A DNA stretch of 64,000 bases from Gordonia neofelifaecis NRRL B-59395 (GCF_000192435.1 NZ_AEUD01000013.1:85425-149424); one strand, 5' to 3'. Shown: positions 8,765-17,574, numbered from the stretch's first letter. Notes: generated by a model not told the origin, from the letters alone. Translations and numbers: made by a program.

Positions 8765-10264
8765 ATGACCGCAACGCTCGACTCCGCCCTGCTTCCCGAG
8801 GTCGCCGACTTCGTCTCCCGCGACCGCCAGATGCTCATCGGCGGACAGTGGGTCGACGCCGCGTCCGGCCGCACGTTCGCCACCGTCGATCCCGCGACCG
8901 GCCAGACCATCACCAATGTCCCGCACGGCGACGCCACCGACATCGACCGGGCGGTCGCCGCCGCCCGCGCCGCCTACGAGGGCCCGTGGGGTCGAATGAA
9001 GCCGAACGAGCGCGAGCGTCTGATCTGGCGCGTCGGCGACATCCTGTCCGAGCGCGCCCAGATCTTCGGTCAGCTCGAGGCCCTCGACAACGGCAAGTCC
9101 GTCGCCATCGCCACCGCCGTCGACGTCGGCTGGTCCGCCGACGTGTGGCGGTACAACGCCGGCCTGGCAACCAAGATCAAGGGCGCGTCGATCACCCCGT
9201 CGATGCCGTTCGCCGGACCGGACGCCGAGTTCCACGCCTACACCCGCCGAGAGTCCCTCGGCGTGTGCGGGCAGATCATCCCGTGGAACTTCCCGATCCT
9301 GATGGCCACGTGGAAGCTCGCCCCGGCGCTCGCCGCGGGCAACACCGTCGTGTTGAAGCCTGCCGAGCAGACGCCGCTCAGCGCACTGATGCTGGCCCAG
9401 GTCTTCGAGGAGGCAGGCTTCCCGCCCGGCGTGGTCAACGTCGTCACCGGTTTCGGCGAGGCGGGTGCCGCACTGTCGGCGCACATGGACGTCGACAAGG
9501 TGGCGTTCACCGGCTCCACCGAGGTCGGCAAGAAGATCGTGCAGGCCGCCACCGGCAACTTGAAGAAGGTCTCCCTCGAGCTCGGCGGCAAGAGCCCGAA
9601 CATCGTGTACGCCGACGCCGACATCGAGGCCGCGGTCGCCGGATCGGTGGCCGCGTGGATGTTTAACCACGGCCAGTGCTGCGTCGCGGGCACCCGGCTG
9701 TTCGTGCAGCGCAGCATCTTCGACGAGTTCACGCAGGCTGTCGCCGACGCCGCGTCGCAGGCCAAGATCGGACCGGGACTCGACCCGACCACCGAGCTCG
9801 GACCGCTGGTCTCGCAGGAACAGTTCGACCGCGTCTCCCGCTACATCAACGAGGGTCTGGCCGACGGCGCCCGCGCCCTCACCGGCGGCAAGCGCTGGGG
9901 CGATCAGGGCTACTTCATCGAGCCGACCGTCTTCGTCGACGTGAAGCCGGAGTACTCGATCGTCGAGGAGGAGATCTTCGGTCCGGTCGTCGCCGCCCTT
10001 CCGTTCGACGACGAGGACGACGTCGCCCGCGCCGCGAACGATTCGATCTACGGCCTCGCCGCCGGCATCTGGACCAAGGACATCTCGAAGGCCCACCGCA
10101 CCGCCGCCGCGGTGAAGGCCGGATCGGTCTGGGTGAACCAGTACAACGGCTTCGACACCGCCCTCCCGTTCGGCGGCTTCAAGCAGTCGGGCTGGGGCCG
10201 CGAACTCGGCGACTCCGCGCTCGACCTCTACACCCAGACCAAATCCGTCAACATCGCCCTCTGA
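8765..10264 (+). CDS. NAD-dependent aldehyde dehydrogenase
   Basis: A 499-residue member of the ALDH superfamily. The start at 8765 is chosen because an AGGAGGG site ends 4 nt before it; an in-frame ATG at 8696 lacks such a site. Diagnostic motifs are CGQIIPWNFPILM (cofactor binding), FTGSTEVGKKI, the general-base glutamate in ELGGKSPN near residue 271, and the catalytic cysteine in GQCCVAGTR near residue 305. It oxidises aldehydes to acids with NAD(P) in the cytoplasm. The alcohol dehydrogenase follows 24 nt later, so the two enzymes likely oxidise a primary alcohol to its acid in sequence. Confidence 0.93.
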   Translation: MTATLDSALLPEVADFVSRDRQMLIGGQWVDAASGRTFATVDPATGQTITNVPHGDATDIDRAVAAARAAYEGPWGRMKPNERERLIWRVGDILSERAQIFGQLEALDNGKSVAIATAVDVGWSADVWRYNAGLATKIKGASITPSMPFAGPDAEFHAYTRRESLGVCGQIIPWNFPILMATWKLAPALAAGNTVVLKPAEQTPLSALMLAQVFEEAGFPPGVVNVVTGFGEAGAALSAHMDVDKVAFTGSTEVGKKIVQAATGNLKKVSLELGGKSPNIVYADADIEAAVAGSVAAWMFNHGQCCVAGTRLFVQRSIFDEFTQAVADAASQAKIGPGLDPTTELGPLVSQEQFDRVSRYINEGLADGARALTGGKRWGDQGYFIEPTVFVDVKPEYSIVEEEIFGPVVAALPFDDEDDVARAANDSIYGLAAGIWTKDISKAHRTAAAVKAGSVWVNQYNGFDTALPFGGFKQSGWGRELGDSALDLYTQTKSVNIAL

Positions 10265-10288
10265 CTCGCCGCACACCAGGAGAAACTC

Positions 10289-11398
10289 ATGAAGACCAAA
10301 GCCGCAGTCCTGCTGGAGCCCGGCAAGCCGTTCGAGCTGATGGAACTCGATCTCGACGGACCCGGCGCGGGCGAAGTCCTGATCAAGTACACCGCCGCCG
10401 GCCTGTGCCACTCCGACCTGCATCTCACCGACGGCGACCTCCCGCCGCGCTATCCCATCGTCGGCGGACACGAGGGATCCGGCATCATCCAAGAGGTCGG
10501 GCCCGGCGTCACCAAGGTCAAGCCCGGCGATCACGTGGTCTGCAGTTTCATCCCGAACTGCGGCACCTGCCGCTACTGTTCCACCGGTCGCCAGAACCTG
10601 TGTGACATGGGTGCCACCATCCTCGAGGGGTCGATGCCCGACGGGACCTTCCGCTTCCACGCGAACGGCCAGGACTTCGGCGCCATGTGCATGCTCGGCA
10701 CCTTCTCCGAGTACGCCACCATCTCGCAGCATTCGGTGGTCAAGGTCGACGACTGGCTGCCGCTCGAGACCGCGGTACTGGTCGGCTGCGGTGTCCCGTC
10801 CGGCTGGGGAACCGCAGTCAACGCGGGCAATCTGCGGGCGGGTGACACCGCCGTGATCTACGGGATCGGTGGACTCGGTATCAACGCGGTCCAGGGCGCG
10901 GTCGGCGCGGGCTGCAAGTACGTGGTGGTCGTCGACCCGGTCGAGATGAAGCGCACCGAGGCGCTGAAGTTCGGGGCGACGCATGCCTTCGCCACCGCCG
11001 AGGAGGCCCAGGAGAAGGTCTCGGAGTTGACGTGGGGCCAGGGCGCCGACGCCGCGCTGGTCCTGGTCGGCACCGTCGACGTCCCGGTGGTCCAGGCCGC
11101 GACAGCCGTCATCGGCAAGGGCGGCAAGGTGGTCATCACCGGACTCGCCGATCCCGCCAAACTGACCGTCCAAGTGTCCGGCGCCGATCTCACGCTGAAC
11201 CAGAAGACGATCATGGGCTCGCTGTTCGGCTCGATGAACCCGCAGTACGACATCGTCAAGCTGCTGCGGCTGTACGACGCCGGCGAGCTGAAGCTCGACG
11301 AACTCGTCACCCAGCGCTACTCACTCGAAGACGTCAACAAGGGCTACCAGGATCTCCGCGACGGCAAGAACATCCGCGGCGTGATCATGCACGCCTGA
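10289..11398 (+). CDS. NDMA-dependent (tightly NAD-bound type) zinc alcohol dehydrogenase
   Basis: A 369-residue medium-chain dehydrogenase. The catalytic zinc ligands appear as GLCHSD near residue 39 and GGHEGSG near 62. The structural zinc cysteines lie in CGTCRYCSTGRQNLC near 91-105, and the nucleotide motif YGIGGLGINAVQ near 189. The sequence resembles the actinobacterial TIGR03989 family, whose members (NDMA-dependent alcohol dehydrogenases) retain nicotinamide cofactor and need an external electron acceptor. An AGGAGA site precedes the ATG. It ends the operon and is followed by a strong terminator. The substrate is a primary alcohol, but chain length cannot be deduced. Confidence 0.9.
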   Translation: MKTKAAVLLEPGKPFELMELDLDGPGAGEVLIKYTAAGLCHSDLHLTDGDLPPRYPIVGGHEGSGIIQEVGPGVTKVKPGDHVVCSFIPNCGTCRYCSTGRQNLCDMGATILEGSMPDGTFRFHANGQDFGAMCMLGTFSEYATISQHSVVKVDDWLPLETAVLVGCGVPSGWGTAVNAGNLRAGDTAVIYGIGGLGINAVQGAVGAGCKYVVVVDPVEMKRTEALKFGATHAFATAEEAQEKVSELTWGQGADAALVLVGTVDVPVVQAATAVIGKGGKVVITGLADPAKLTVQVSGADLTLNQKTIMGSLFGSMNPQYDIVKLLRLYDAGELKLDELVTQRYSLEDVNKGYQDLRDGKNIRGVIMHA

Positions 11399-11410
11399 CC
11401 CACCCCGAGC

Positions 11411-11450
11411 CCGCGGGCTCATCGGCGTCCGACCGCCGGTGAGCCCGCGG
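11411..11450 (+). terminator. Hairpin terminator after the alcohol dehydrogenase gene
   Basis: CCGCGGGCTCA (11411-11421) pairs exactly with 11440-11450. An inner CGGCG/CGCCG stem sits above a single mismatch and has a 6-nt loop. The hairpin starts 12 nt after the stop codon. No U-tract follows. Confidence 0.8.
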
Positions 11451-11619
11451 TTCCATGCACACGATCGGCACCGGCGGGGATGCCCGACGACCGCTCGGAT
11501 GATACGACAAGTTCCGCTGACCGGAACTAGCGCTTGCTTGGTTAGCGATCGAAGTGTCGACTGATTGAACGACATCGAGTCAACCCTCCGTCATCCGAAC
11601 AGCTCGGAAGGGATCCCCC

Positions 11620-12981
11620 GTGAGCGCTATCCGAACCCCGCAACCATCGGCCGACCCCGACCGCCGCATCGACTCCCCGGAGGGCGGCTTCCAGCAGATC
11701 CGCCGCGTGGCGCTGTCCAGCCTGCTGGGTACCGTCATCGAGTACTACGACTTCCTGCTCTACAGCACGATGGCGGCGCTGGTCTTCGGCGAGTTGTACT
11801 TCCCCAGCGCGAGCGGCGCGGTGTCGACGATCGCCGCGTTCGGAACGCTGGCCGCCGGCTATGTGGCACGCCCGCTCGGCGGCGTGATCTTCGGGCACTT
11901 CGGTGACCGACTCGGACGCAAGACCATGCTCATCCTGTCGATGTCGATGATGGGCGCGGCGAGTTTCCTGATCGGCGTCCTTCCCACCTACGCGACCATC
12001 GGAGTCGCGGCACCCATCCTGCTCGTCGCGCTGCGCATCGTGCAGGGCATCGCGGTAGGCGGTGAATGGGGCGGAGCCGCGCTGATGGTGATCGAGCATG
12101 CCGAGTCGAACAAACGCGGCACGTGGGCAGGCGTCATGCAGATGGGCTCCCCGCTTGGCTCGCTCGCCGCCACCGCCGCGGTCGTCGTCGTCACGATGCT
12201 CCCCGACAGCAGCTTCATGAGCTGGGGCTGGCGCATTCCCTTCCTGCTCAGCGCCCTGCTCTTGGCCATCGGCCTCTATGTGCGCCTCAGCGTCGTCGAG
12301 AGCCCGGTGTTCCAGGAGGCCACCGAAAAGGCCGAGCAGGACAAGACGGAGAAGATCCCGGCCCTCCAGATCCTCGCCCGGCCGCGTGCGCTGATCCTCG
12401 CCACCGCGGTTGGCATCGGCCCCTTCGTCCTGACTGCGCTGATCAGCTCGCACATCCTCGCGTACGGACCGTCGATCGGCTACGACAAGGCCGACGTGGT
12501 GCGGGCCGGCCTTTTCACCTCCGCCGTGGGTCTGGTGTGCATTCCGCTGTTCTCCGCGCTGTCCGACCGAATCGGTCGACGGACGGTGAGCCTGACGGGC
12601 GCGATCTGCGCCATCGCGTTCGCCTTCCCGATGTACGCAATGGTCAACACCGGGTCGGTCGTGATCCTGACGGTCGGCCTGATGATCGGCATCGCGATTC
12701 AGAACGCCCTCTACGCGCCCCTCGCCCCGATGCTGTCGGAGATGTTCGGCACCGGCGTCCGCTACACCGGCGTGTCGATGGGCTACCAGCTGGCGAGTCT
12801 GATCGGCGCCGGTTTCACTCCCATGATCGCCACCTCGCTTGTCGCTGCGGCCGACGGATCGAGCGTGCCGCTGAGCCTGACGATGATCGTCGGCGCCCTG
12901 TGCTCGCTCGTCGGCATCGCGATCATCCGCGAATCCCGCGGCCGCGATCTGACCGCGAAGATCTCCTCGGCCTCGGTCTGA
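11620..12981 (+). CDS. MFS transporter of the metabolite:H+ symporter (MHS) type
   Basis: A 453-residue polytopic protein with about twelve hydrophobic helices. MHS hallmarks are the first-helix segment GTVIEYYDFLLYSTMAAL, the cytoplasmic loop motif GHFGDRLGRKTML, and GGEWGGAALMVIEH in helix 4-5, as in proline/betaine, shikimate and alpha-ketoglutarate symporters. Proton-driven uptake of an organic acid or zwitterion is likely. The GTG start at 11620 follows an AAGGGA site. The gene has its own upstream region after the 11411 terminator, so it is probably transcribed separately from the alcohol oxidation genes, although it could import a related acid. Confidence 0.87.
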   Translation: MSAIRTPQPSADPDRRIDSPEGGFQQIRRVALSSLLGTVIEYYDFLLYSTMAALVFGELYFPSASGAVSTIAAFGTLAAGYVARPLGGVIFGHFGDRLGRKTMLILSMSMMGAASFLIGVLPTYATIGVAAPILLVALRIVQGIAVGGEWGGAALMVIEHAESNKRGTWAGVMQMGSPLGSLAATAAVVVVTMLPDSSFMSWGWRIPFLLSALLLAIGLYVRLSVVESPVFQEATEKAEQDKTEKIPALQILARPRALILATAVGIGPFVLTALISSHILAYGPSIGYDKADVVRAGLFTSAVGLVCIPLFSALSDRIGRRTVSLTGAICAIAFAFPMYAMVNTGSVVILTVGLMIGIAIQNALYAPLAPMLSEMFGTGVRYTGVSMGYQLASLIGAGFTPMIATSLVAAADGSSVPLSLTMIVGALCSLVGIAIIRESRGRDLTAKISSASV

Positions 12982-12997
12982 CCGCCGCCCACCGCGT

Positions 12998-13510
12998 TCA
13001 GGCCTGATGCCCTGGATCGAGCTGGTCGACGTCGGCGGCGCCGACCCAATCGCCGCGAACCGCGGAGTGTCCGGGAATCGCACCGCCGACGGGTTCGAGC
13101 ACATAACAGGTGTGGTCGCCGCCGACGTCGATCCGGTCCAGCACTCGACCGGCGAACCAGATCCCGGCATCAGTGAGGACGGGCAATCCGAACGGCCCCT
13201 CGGTCCACGAGCATCGATCGAACTTGTCGATCTCGTCGCCGGTCTCGGACCCGAACAGCCGGACCAGGTCCAGGTGGTCGCGGCCCACCACGTGCACTGC
13301 GAGATGGTCCGCCTCGGCGGCCACCGCATGCGTGTGGTTCGCCCGCGAGATCCCCAGAACGAACCGCGAGGGATCGATGCTCATCTGGGCCGCGAAGCCG
13401 ACGAGGCATCCGGACCGCCGGTCTCCAGCGACGGTCGTGACGAGATAGACCGGCGACTCGACGGTCGTCATCATCTCCTCGAAGGCCGAGTGGCCATCCG
13501 CACCAGCCAT
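12998..13510 (-). CDS. Flavin reductase-like domain protein
   Basis: A 170-residue protein with the split-barrel FMN-binding fold of the flavin reductase-like family. Visible features are SPVYLVTTVAGDRRSGCLVGFAAQ, then SIDPSRFVLGISRANHTHAVA and a late HVVGRDHLDLVRLFG segment. Members either supply reduced FMN to monooxygenases or act as stand-alone FMN/F420-related oxidoreductases. No monooxygenase partner is adjacent. It converges on the transporter, with 16 nt between stops. A 14-codon reading frame ends 3 nt upstream of its ATG. Confidence 0.78.
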   Translation of the reverse strand: MAGADGHSAFEEMMTTVESPVYLVTTVAGDRRSGCLVGFAAQMSIDPSRFVLGISRANHTHAVAAEADHLAVHVVGRDHLDLVRLFGSETGDEIDKFDRCSWTEGPFGLPVLTDAGIWFAGRVLDRIDVGGDHTCYVLEPVGGAIPGHSAVRGDWVGAADVDQLDPGHQA

Positions 13511-13513
13511 CGG

Positions 13514-13558
13514 TCAGTCGAACGCGACGTGGTCGACGAGCGAAGTCATCGTGATCAT
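13514..13558 (-). other. Possible 14-codon leader reading frame upstream of the flavin reductase gene
   Basis: ATG at 13558 reads 14 codons (MITMTSLVDHVAFD) to a TGA that ends 3 nt before the flavin reductase ATG. Such close spacing would allow translational coupling. There is no other support, so it may be chance. Confidence 0.25.
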
Positions 13559-13677
13559 GTCCGCCACGTTAGCGTTCAGATCCGACAGCCGTGGGGCGCT
13601 CCGTGCACGGCGGCCCGATCCCCGTCGTACCACGACGTATCACCGCCGCTCCGGCGCACTCCGACTACCATCAGCTC

Positions 13678-14184
13678 ATGCCCGGCACGCGTCCACAGCC
13701 GACTCGTGAGGAACGTGCTGCGCATCTGAAGGAGTCGATCTACCTGATCTTCGCGACTCTGTCGGTGACGCTCGCCATCCGCATGCACGGCGGTGTCACG
13801 GACCTGGCCGCGTTCGTGACCCTCGCGATCACCCTCGGCGGCACGGTGCTGGCCGTCTTCACCGCCGACATCCTGGCGCATCCGGTGGTCCACGGCAGCC
13901 TGATGACCCGCCATGAGTTCTTCCGTGCGGTGCGGACCAGTTTCGGTGCGCTGTCGTCGGTCACGCTGCCGTTCATCTTCCTGGCGATCGCATGGATCAC
14001 CGATTGGGACGTGGACGCAGCACTGCTCGCGTCTACGATCGCGCTGACGGTCGCACTCGTGCTGATCTGTTGGAGCGCGGTGCGCCGAGTCGGTATCACC
14101 TGGCAGCAGCAGCTCGGCCTGCTCGCGATCGAGGCGGCGCTCGCCGGCGCGGTCATCGTGCTGCAGGTGCTGTCACACGCCTGA
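13678..14184 (+). CDS. Small integral membrane protein, function unknown
   Basis: 168 residues from the ATG at 13678; a longer frame upstream has no ribosome binding site. After a charged N-terminus (TREERAAHLKESI) there are about five hydrophobic segments, the last ending the protein. A TADILAHPVVHG loop between segments 2 and 3 carries two histidines and an aspartate. I recognise no transporter family and would not assign a function. It is followed 71 nt later by a lipoprotein gene on the same strand. Confidence 0.7.
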   Translation: MPGTRPQPTREERAAHLKESIYLIFATLSVTLAIRMHGGVTDLAAFVTLAITLGGTVLAVFTADILAHPVVHGSLMTRHEFFRAVRTSFGALSSVTLPFIFLAIAWITDWDVDAALLASTIALTVALVLICWSAVRRVGITWQQQLGLLAIEAALAGAVIVLQVLSHA

Positions 14185-14255
14185 CCGCGCTCCGCCCGAA
14201 TCTCGAAACACGCTGTTCGAACGACCGCGACGTCGACCTATGCCACAGTCGACGA

Positions 14256-14756
14256 ATGCCGGGACGACGACTGCCACGAATCGTCGTCCTGCTGTGCGCG
14301 GGCGGCGCCGCCCTAACCGGTTGCGACGCCGTCCCGTCGCCGTTCGCGCAAACGGTTCCACCGCCGTCGATACGGCTCGACGATGCCGACGCCCGAGTCA
14401 CCGAGCTCGTCGAGCAGGTGTCCGGTCGGCCGTCGACCACGTCGATCGACGCCGCGACGCGGCTCGGCTGCAACACCGGCGACGCAGGCGAGAGCGTGGG
14501 TCCGCCGTATCGGATCCGAAAGGAGTGGATGGTCGATGACCCCGACGGCGCCCTCGTTTCCGCGACGCTGACTCGCGCAGCCGGGCTCACCCGGCAGGAC
14601 TTCCACCGACAGCCCTGGACTCGACCCGACCCCGAGCCACCCGGGAGCGCAACTTACCGCGACGCCGTCGACTACGCGGTGACTGTGCGAGCCGCGACCC
14701 TGCCCTCGGGGAAATACGTACTGAGCGTCGTTGCGACGTCGCCCTGCGCCGCCTGA
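14256..14756 (+). CDS. Putative lipoprotein, function unknown
   Basis: 166 residues from the ATG at 14256. The N-terminus MPGRRLPRIVVLLCAGGAALTGC has the arginines, hydrophobic core and LTGC lipobox of a lipoprotein signal, which predicts anchoring on the outer face of the membrane at the cysteine near residue 23. The mature part contains two further cysteines (RLGCNTG and the penultimate SPCAA) that could be disulfide-bonded. It resembles the small mycobacterial lipoproteins of about 170 residues that lack enzymatic motifs. No partner is evident. Confidence 0.75.
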   Translation: MPGRRLPRIVVLLCAGGAALTGCDAVPSPFAQTVPPPSIRLDDADARVTELVEQVSGRPSTTSIDAATRLGCNTGDAGESVGPPYRIRKEWMVDDPDGALVSATLTRAAGLTRQDFHRQPWTRPDPEPPGSATYRDAVDYAVTVRAATLPSGKYVLSVVATSPCAA

Positions 14757-14780
14757 GTCGCCCCGCGCTGGAGTCCGCTC

Positions 14781-15380
14781 CTACCCCAGAGCGACGGTCA
14801 ATTGCTCGACCCATGCGGCCTGGACGCCGGCCCGACGACGCGAGTCGTCGGTCAATGTGTCGGCGAGACCGAAGCCGCGGGCCAGGTCCAGCGTGATCTG
14901 CGCGAGCCGGTGAGCCTGAGGCCTGGAGCCGTCCGGATCCAGTCCGGCGACGACCAGCTTGTGGGCCGCGCGACCCAGCTTGAGCTCGAGCGGCCGGATG
15001 ACCTCGCCGAGGGCGGGGTCGGACGCGGCGGCCGACCACACCTGCAACGCGGCTTTGAAGGGCTTGCCGGTGTAGATCGCGACCGCCTGAGCGACCACCG
15101 CGGCGATGCTGTCGGGTCCGGTGGGCAGCTCGGCCAGAGCCGCACCGGCCTCGGCGGTCATGTTGTCGTACATCTGCTCGATCACCGCGGTGAACAACGC
15201 CTCCCTGGTCGGGAAGTGATGTTGCGCCGCACCGCGCGAGACGCCCGCATCCTCTGCCACCTTCGCCACGGTCGTCGCGGCCCAGCCCCGGGTGGCCAGC
15301 AGGTCGACGGTGGACGCCAGCAGCCGCTCCCGGGTGGCCCGGGAGCGGTCCTGCTGTGGTTCTCGAAGCGGTGCGTTCAT
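14781..15380 (-). CDS. TetR-family regulator, last gene of the acyl-CoA carboxylase operon
   Basis: 199 residues. The N-terminal HTH is clear (TTVAKVAEDAGVSRGAAQHHFPTREALFTAVI, about residues 36-67), with a helical ligand domain behind it. Its ATG overlaps the TGA of the enoyl-CoA hydratase gene (ATGA), so it is translated with the catabolic genes and probably represses its own operon, released by an acyl-CoA intermediate. A regulator at the 3' end of the operon it controls gives simple feedback. The inducer is not known. The operator should lie upstream of 25116, where I do not see an obvious palindrome. Confidence 0.88.
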   Translation of the reverse strand: MNAPLREPQQDRSRATRERLLASTVDLLATRGWAATTVAKVAEDAGVSRGAAQHHFPTREALFTAVIEQMYDNMTAEAGAALAELPTGPDSIAAVVAQAVAIYTGKPFKAALQVWSAAASDPALGEVIRPLELKLGRAAHKLVVAGLDPDGSRPQAHRLAQITLDLARGFGLADTLTDDSRRRAGVQAAWVEQLTVALG

Positions 15381-16171
15381 TCGCGACTAGTGTCCCATTC
15401 GGGCCTGCGCTTGCTGAGGAAGGCCGTCATTCCCTCACGGGCCTGGTCGGAGGCGAACAGCTTCATCGACTCCTCCGCGCGCGCCGTCGCGGCCTCGTCG
15501 AAGCCGTCGAGAAGCGCGGCGGTCGTCAGCTTCTTGCTGATCGAAAGCCCCTGCGGCGAGGCCTTCCGGATGCCCTCGAGCACAGCATCGAGATCGGCGG
15601 CCAGATCCTCGGCGGTGTCCCACGCGGACGTGACCAGACCGATCTCCTGTGCTCGTCGCCCGCCGAACTTCTCGCCGGTCAGGAAGTAGCGGCCCGCCGA
15701 GCGCGCCGTCATCTTGGCCAGCAGCGGGATCGAGATGATCGATGCCGCCAGCCCGAGTCGGGACTCGGTGAGGGCGAAGGTCGCCGCCGGCCCGACCAGC
15801 GCGATGTCGGCGGCACCGACCAGGCCGAGTCCCCCCGCCCGCACATGCCCGTCGGCGACGACGATCACCGGCTTGTCGAGTTCGAGGATCGTCCGGATCA
15901 GCCCGACCATCGCCTTGCCGCCCTCAGCCGTCGCCTCCTCCGGACTGAGCCCACGCTTGAGGGCCTCGCCGAGATCGGCGCCGGCGCAGAACGTTCCGCC
16001 GGTGTGGGTGAGGACGACGGCGCGGATGGACTCGTCGACGGCCGCGTCGAACGCGGTCTGCAGCTGCGCGACGAGCGCAGCGCTGAGCGCATTGCGATTG
16101 GCTGGGGAATCCAGCATGACTGTGAGAACGGAGGCGTCGACGCTCGTGCGGACGAGGAGGTCGTCGGTCAT
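15377..16171 (-). CDS. Enoyl-CoA hydratase/isomerase (EchA7-like)
   Basis: 264 residues with the crotonase fold: SPANRNALSAALVAQL near the N-terminus, an oxyanion-hole segment GTFCAGADLGEA, and GHVRAGGLGLVGAADIAL followed by TESRLGLAASIISIPLL where the catalytic glutamate lies. The place in the operon matches M. tuberculosis echA7 (Rv0971c) next to fadE12. In an Atu-type pathway the hydratase acts on the glutaconyl-CoA analogue made by the carboxylase, by analogy with AtuE. It follows the acyl-CoA dehydrogenase gene after a 183-nt gap that carries a palindromic element, so expression could be modulated there. Confidence 0.88.
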   Translation of the reverse strand: MTDDLLVRTSVDASVLTVMLDSPANRNALSAALVAQLQTAFDAAVDESIRAVVLTHTGGTFCAGADLGEALKRGLSPEEATAEGGKAMVGLIRTILELDKPVIVVADGHVRAGGLGLVGAADIALVGPAATFALTESRLGLAASIISIPLLAKMTARSAGRYFLTGEKFGGRRAQEIGLVTSAWDTAEDLAADLDAVLEGIRKASPQGLSISKKLTTAALLDGFDEAATARAEESMKLFASDQAREGMTAFLSKRRPEWDTSRE

Positions 16172-16213
16172 TGTCTGGCCCTTTCAGTGTTCAGGTTCTC
16201 GGCGAGGTGCGCC

Positions 16214-16292
16214 GGGGACGGGCGGGGAGATTCCTCCTCGGCTAGCGCCTCGTCCCTGCGAAGAGCTCGTCGGAATCTCCCCGCCCATCCCC
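16214..16292. repeat. Palindromic element copy 1: perfect 15-bp stem around a conserved 37-nt core
   Basis: Arms GGGCGGGGAGATTCC (16220-16234) and its exact complement (16272-16286) extend outward by five more pairs (16214-16218 with 16288-16292) past one mismatch. The enclosed 37 nt (16235-16271) contain CCTCGGCTAGCGCCTCGTC. Copy 2 at 34062-34157 has the same core with two changes but a different stem sequence that is also perfectly paired. It lies in the gap between the acyl-CoA dehydrogenase and hydratase genes. Confidence 0.8.
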
Positions 16293-16354
16293 TCGTTCCA
16301 GCCCGGATGCCGATGCGCCGCCGACCATGCCGAGTTGTCGGCGACAGCCGGCGA

Positions 16355-17512
16355 TCAATACGATTTCGGCAGACCCAGCGAAGTCTGCGCGACGAAGTTC
16401 AGGATCATCTCGCGGCTCACCGGGGCGATCCGCGTCAGGCGCGAGAGCGGCAGCATCGCAGCGAGCCCGTACTCCATCGTGAGTCCGTTGCCGCCGAGCG
16501 TCTGGATCGCCTGATCGACGATCTTCGCCGTCGCCTCACCCGCCGCATACTTCGCCATGTTGGCGGGCACGGCCGCGCCCCAGTCGTCGCCCGCGTCGTA
16601 CAGGGTGGCGGCCTTCTGCATCATCAACTTGGCCATCTCCAGCTCGATCTTGCCCTGCGCCAACGGATGTGCGATCGCCTGATGCGCACCGATCGGCGTC
16701 TTCCACACCGTGCGGTCGTTCGCGTACTCGACGGCGCGGTCGAGCGCGTAGCGGCCCATGCCGACGGCCGACGCGGACGCCATGATCCGCTCCGGGTTCA
16801 GTCCGGCGAACAGCTGGCTGAGGGCCGCGTCCTCGGAGCCGACGAGCGCGTCGGACGGCAACCGGACGTCGTCGAGGAACAGGGTGAACTGTTTCTCCGG
16901 GTTCACCATCTCCATGTCGATGACCTGATATTCGAAGCCCGGCGCATCGGTCGGCACGATGAACAGCGCGGGCTTGAGCCGACCGGTCTTGGCGTCCTCG
17001 GTACGCGAGACGATCAAGACGGCCTGCGCCTGATCGACACCGGAGATGAAGACCTTGCGGCCGTTGAGGATCCACTCGTCGCCGTCGCGTCGCGCCGTGG
17101 TGGTGATCTGATGCGAGTTGGATCCGGCGTCGGGTTCGGTGATGCCGAACGCCATGGTGATCGAACCGTCGGCGAGTCCGGGGATCCACCGCTGCTTCTG
17201 CTCGTCGGTACCGAACCGGGCGATGATGTTGCCGCAGATCGCCGGAGAGACGACCATCATCAGCAGGCCGCTGCCGCCGGCTGCCATCTCCTCCATCACG
17301 ATCGCGAGCTCGTACATCCCGGCACCGCCACCGCCGTACTCCTCCGGGAGGTTGACGCCGATGAATCCGAGCCGGCCCGCCTCGTTCCACAGTTCGTCGG
17401 TCTTGCGGCCCTGCCTCGCGCAATCGGTGAAGTACTGGTGCCCGTACTTGGTCACCAGTGCGGCCACCGCCTCGCGCAGTGCGATCTGTTCTTCGGTCTC
17501 GCTGAAACTCAT
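16355..17512 (-). CDS. Acyl-CoA dehydrogenase (FadE12-like)
   Basis: 385 residues with all regions of the FAD acyl-CoA dehydrogenase fold: an N-terminal helical domain (LPEEYGGGGAGMYEL), the middle-domain signatures FGITEPDAGSN and ILNGRKVFISG, and the C-terminal LGGNGLTMEYGLAAML. The glutamate near EYG is a candidate catalytic base. The enzyme would introduce the alpha,beta double bond before carboxylation of a branched acyl-CoA. The position beside the carboxylase alpha gene matches M. tuberculosis fadE12 (Rv0972c). A 178-nt gap upstream is filled by a large inverted repeat, so coupling to the carboxylase gene is not tight. Confidence 0.9.
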   Translation of the reverse strand: MSFSETEEQIALREAVAALVTKYGHQYFTDCARQGRKTDELWNEAGRLGFIGVNLPEEYGGGGAGMYELAIVMEEMAAGGSGLLMMVVSPAICGNIIARFGTDEQKQRWIPGLADGSITMAFGITEPDAGSNSHQITTTARRDGDEWILNGRKVFISGVDQAQAVLIVSRTEDAKTGRLKPALFIVPTDAPGFEYQVIDMEMVNPEKQFTLFLDDVRLPSDALVGSEDAALSQLFAGLNPERIMASASAVGMGRYALDRAVEYANDRTVWKTPIGAHQAIAHPLAQGKIELEMAKLMMQKAATLYDAGDDWGAAVPANMAKYAAGEATAKIVDQAIQTLGGNGLTMEYGLAAMLPLSRLTRIAPVSREMILNFVAQTSLGLPKSY

Positions 17513-17574
17513 GGGGCTCCTTCAATGGGTAGTGAGTTCTGGTCTCTGATGATCACGTTGGGTGGGACACGGCC

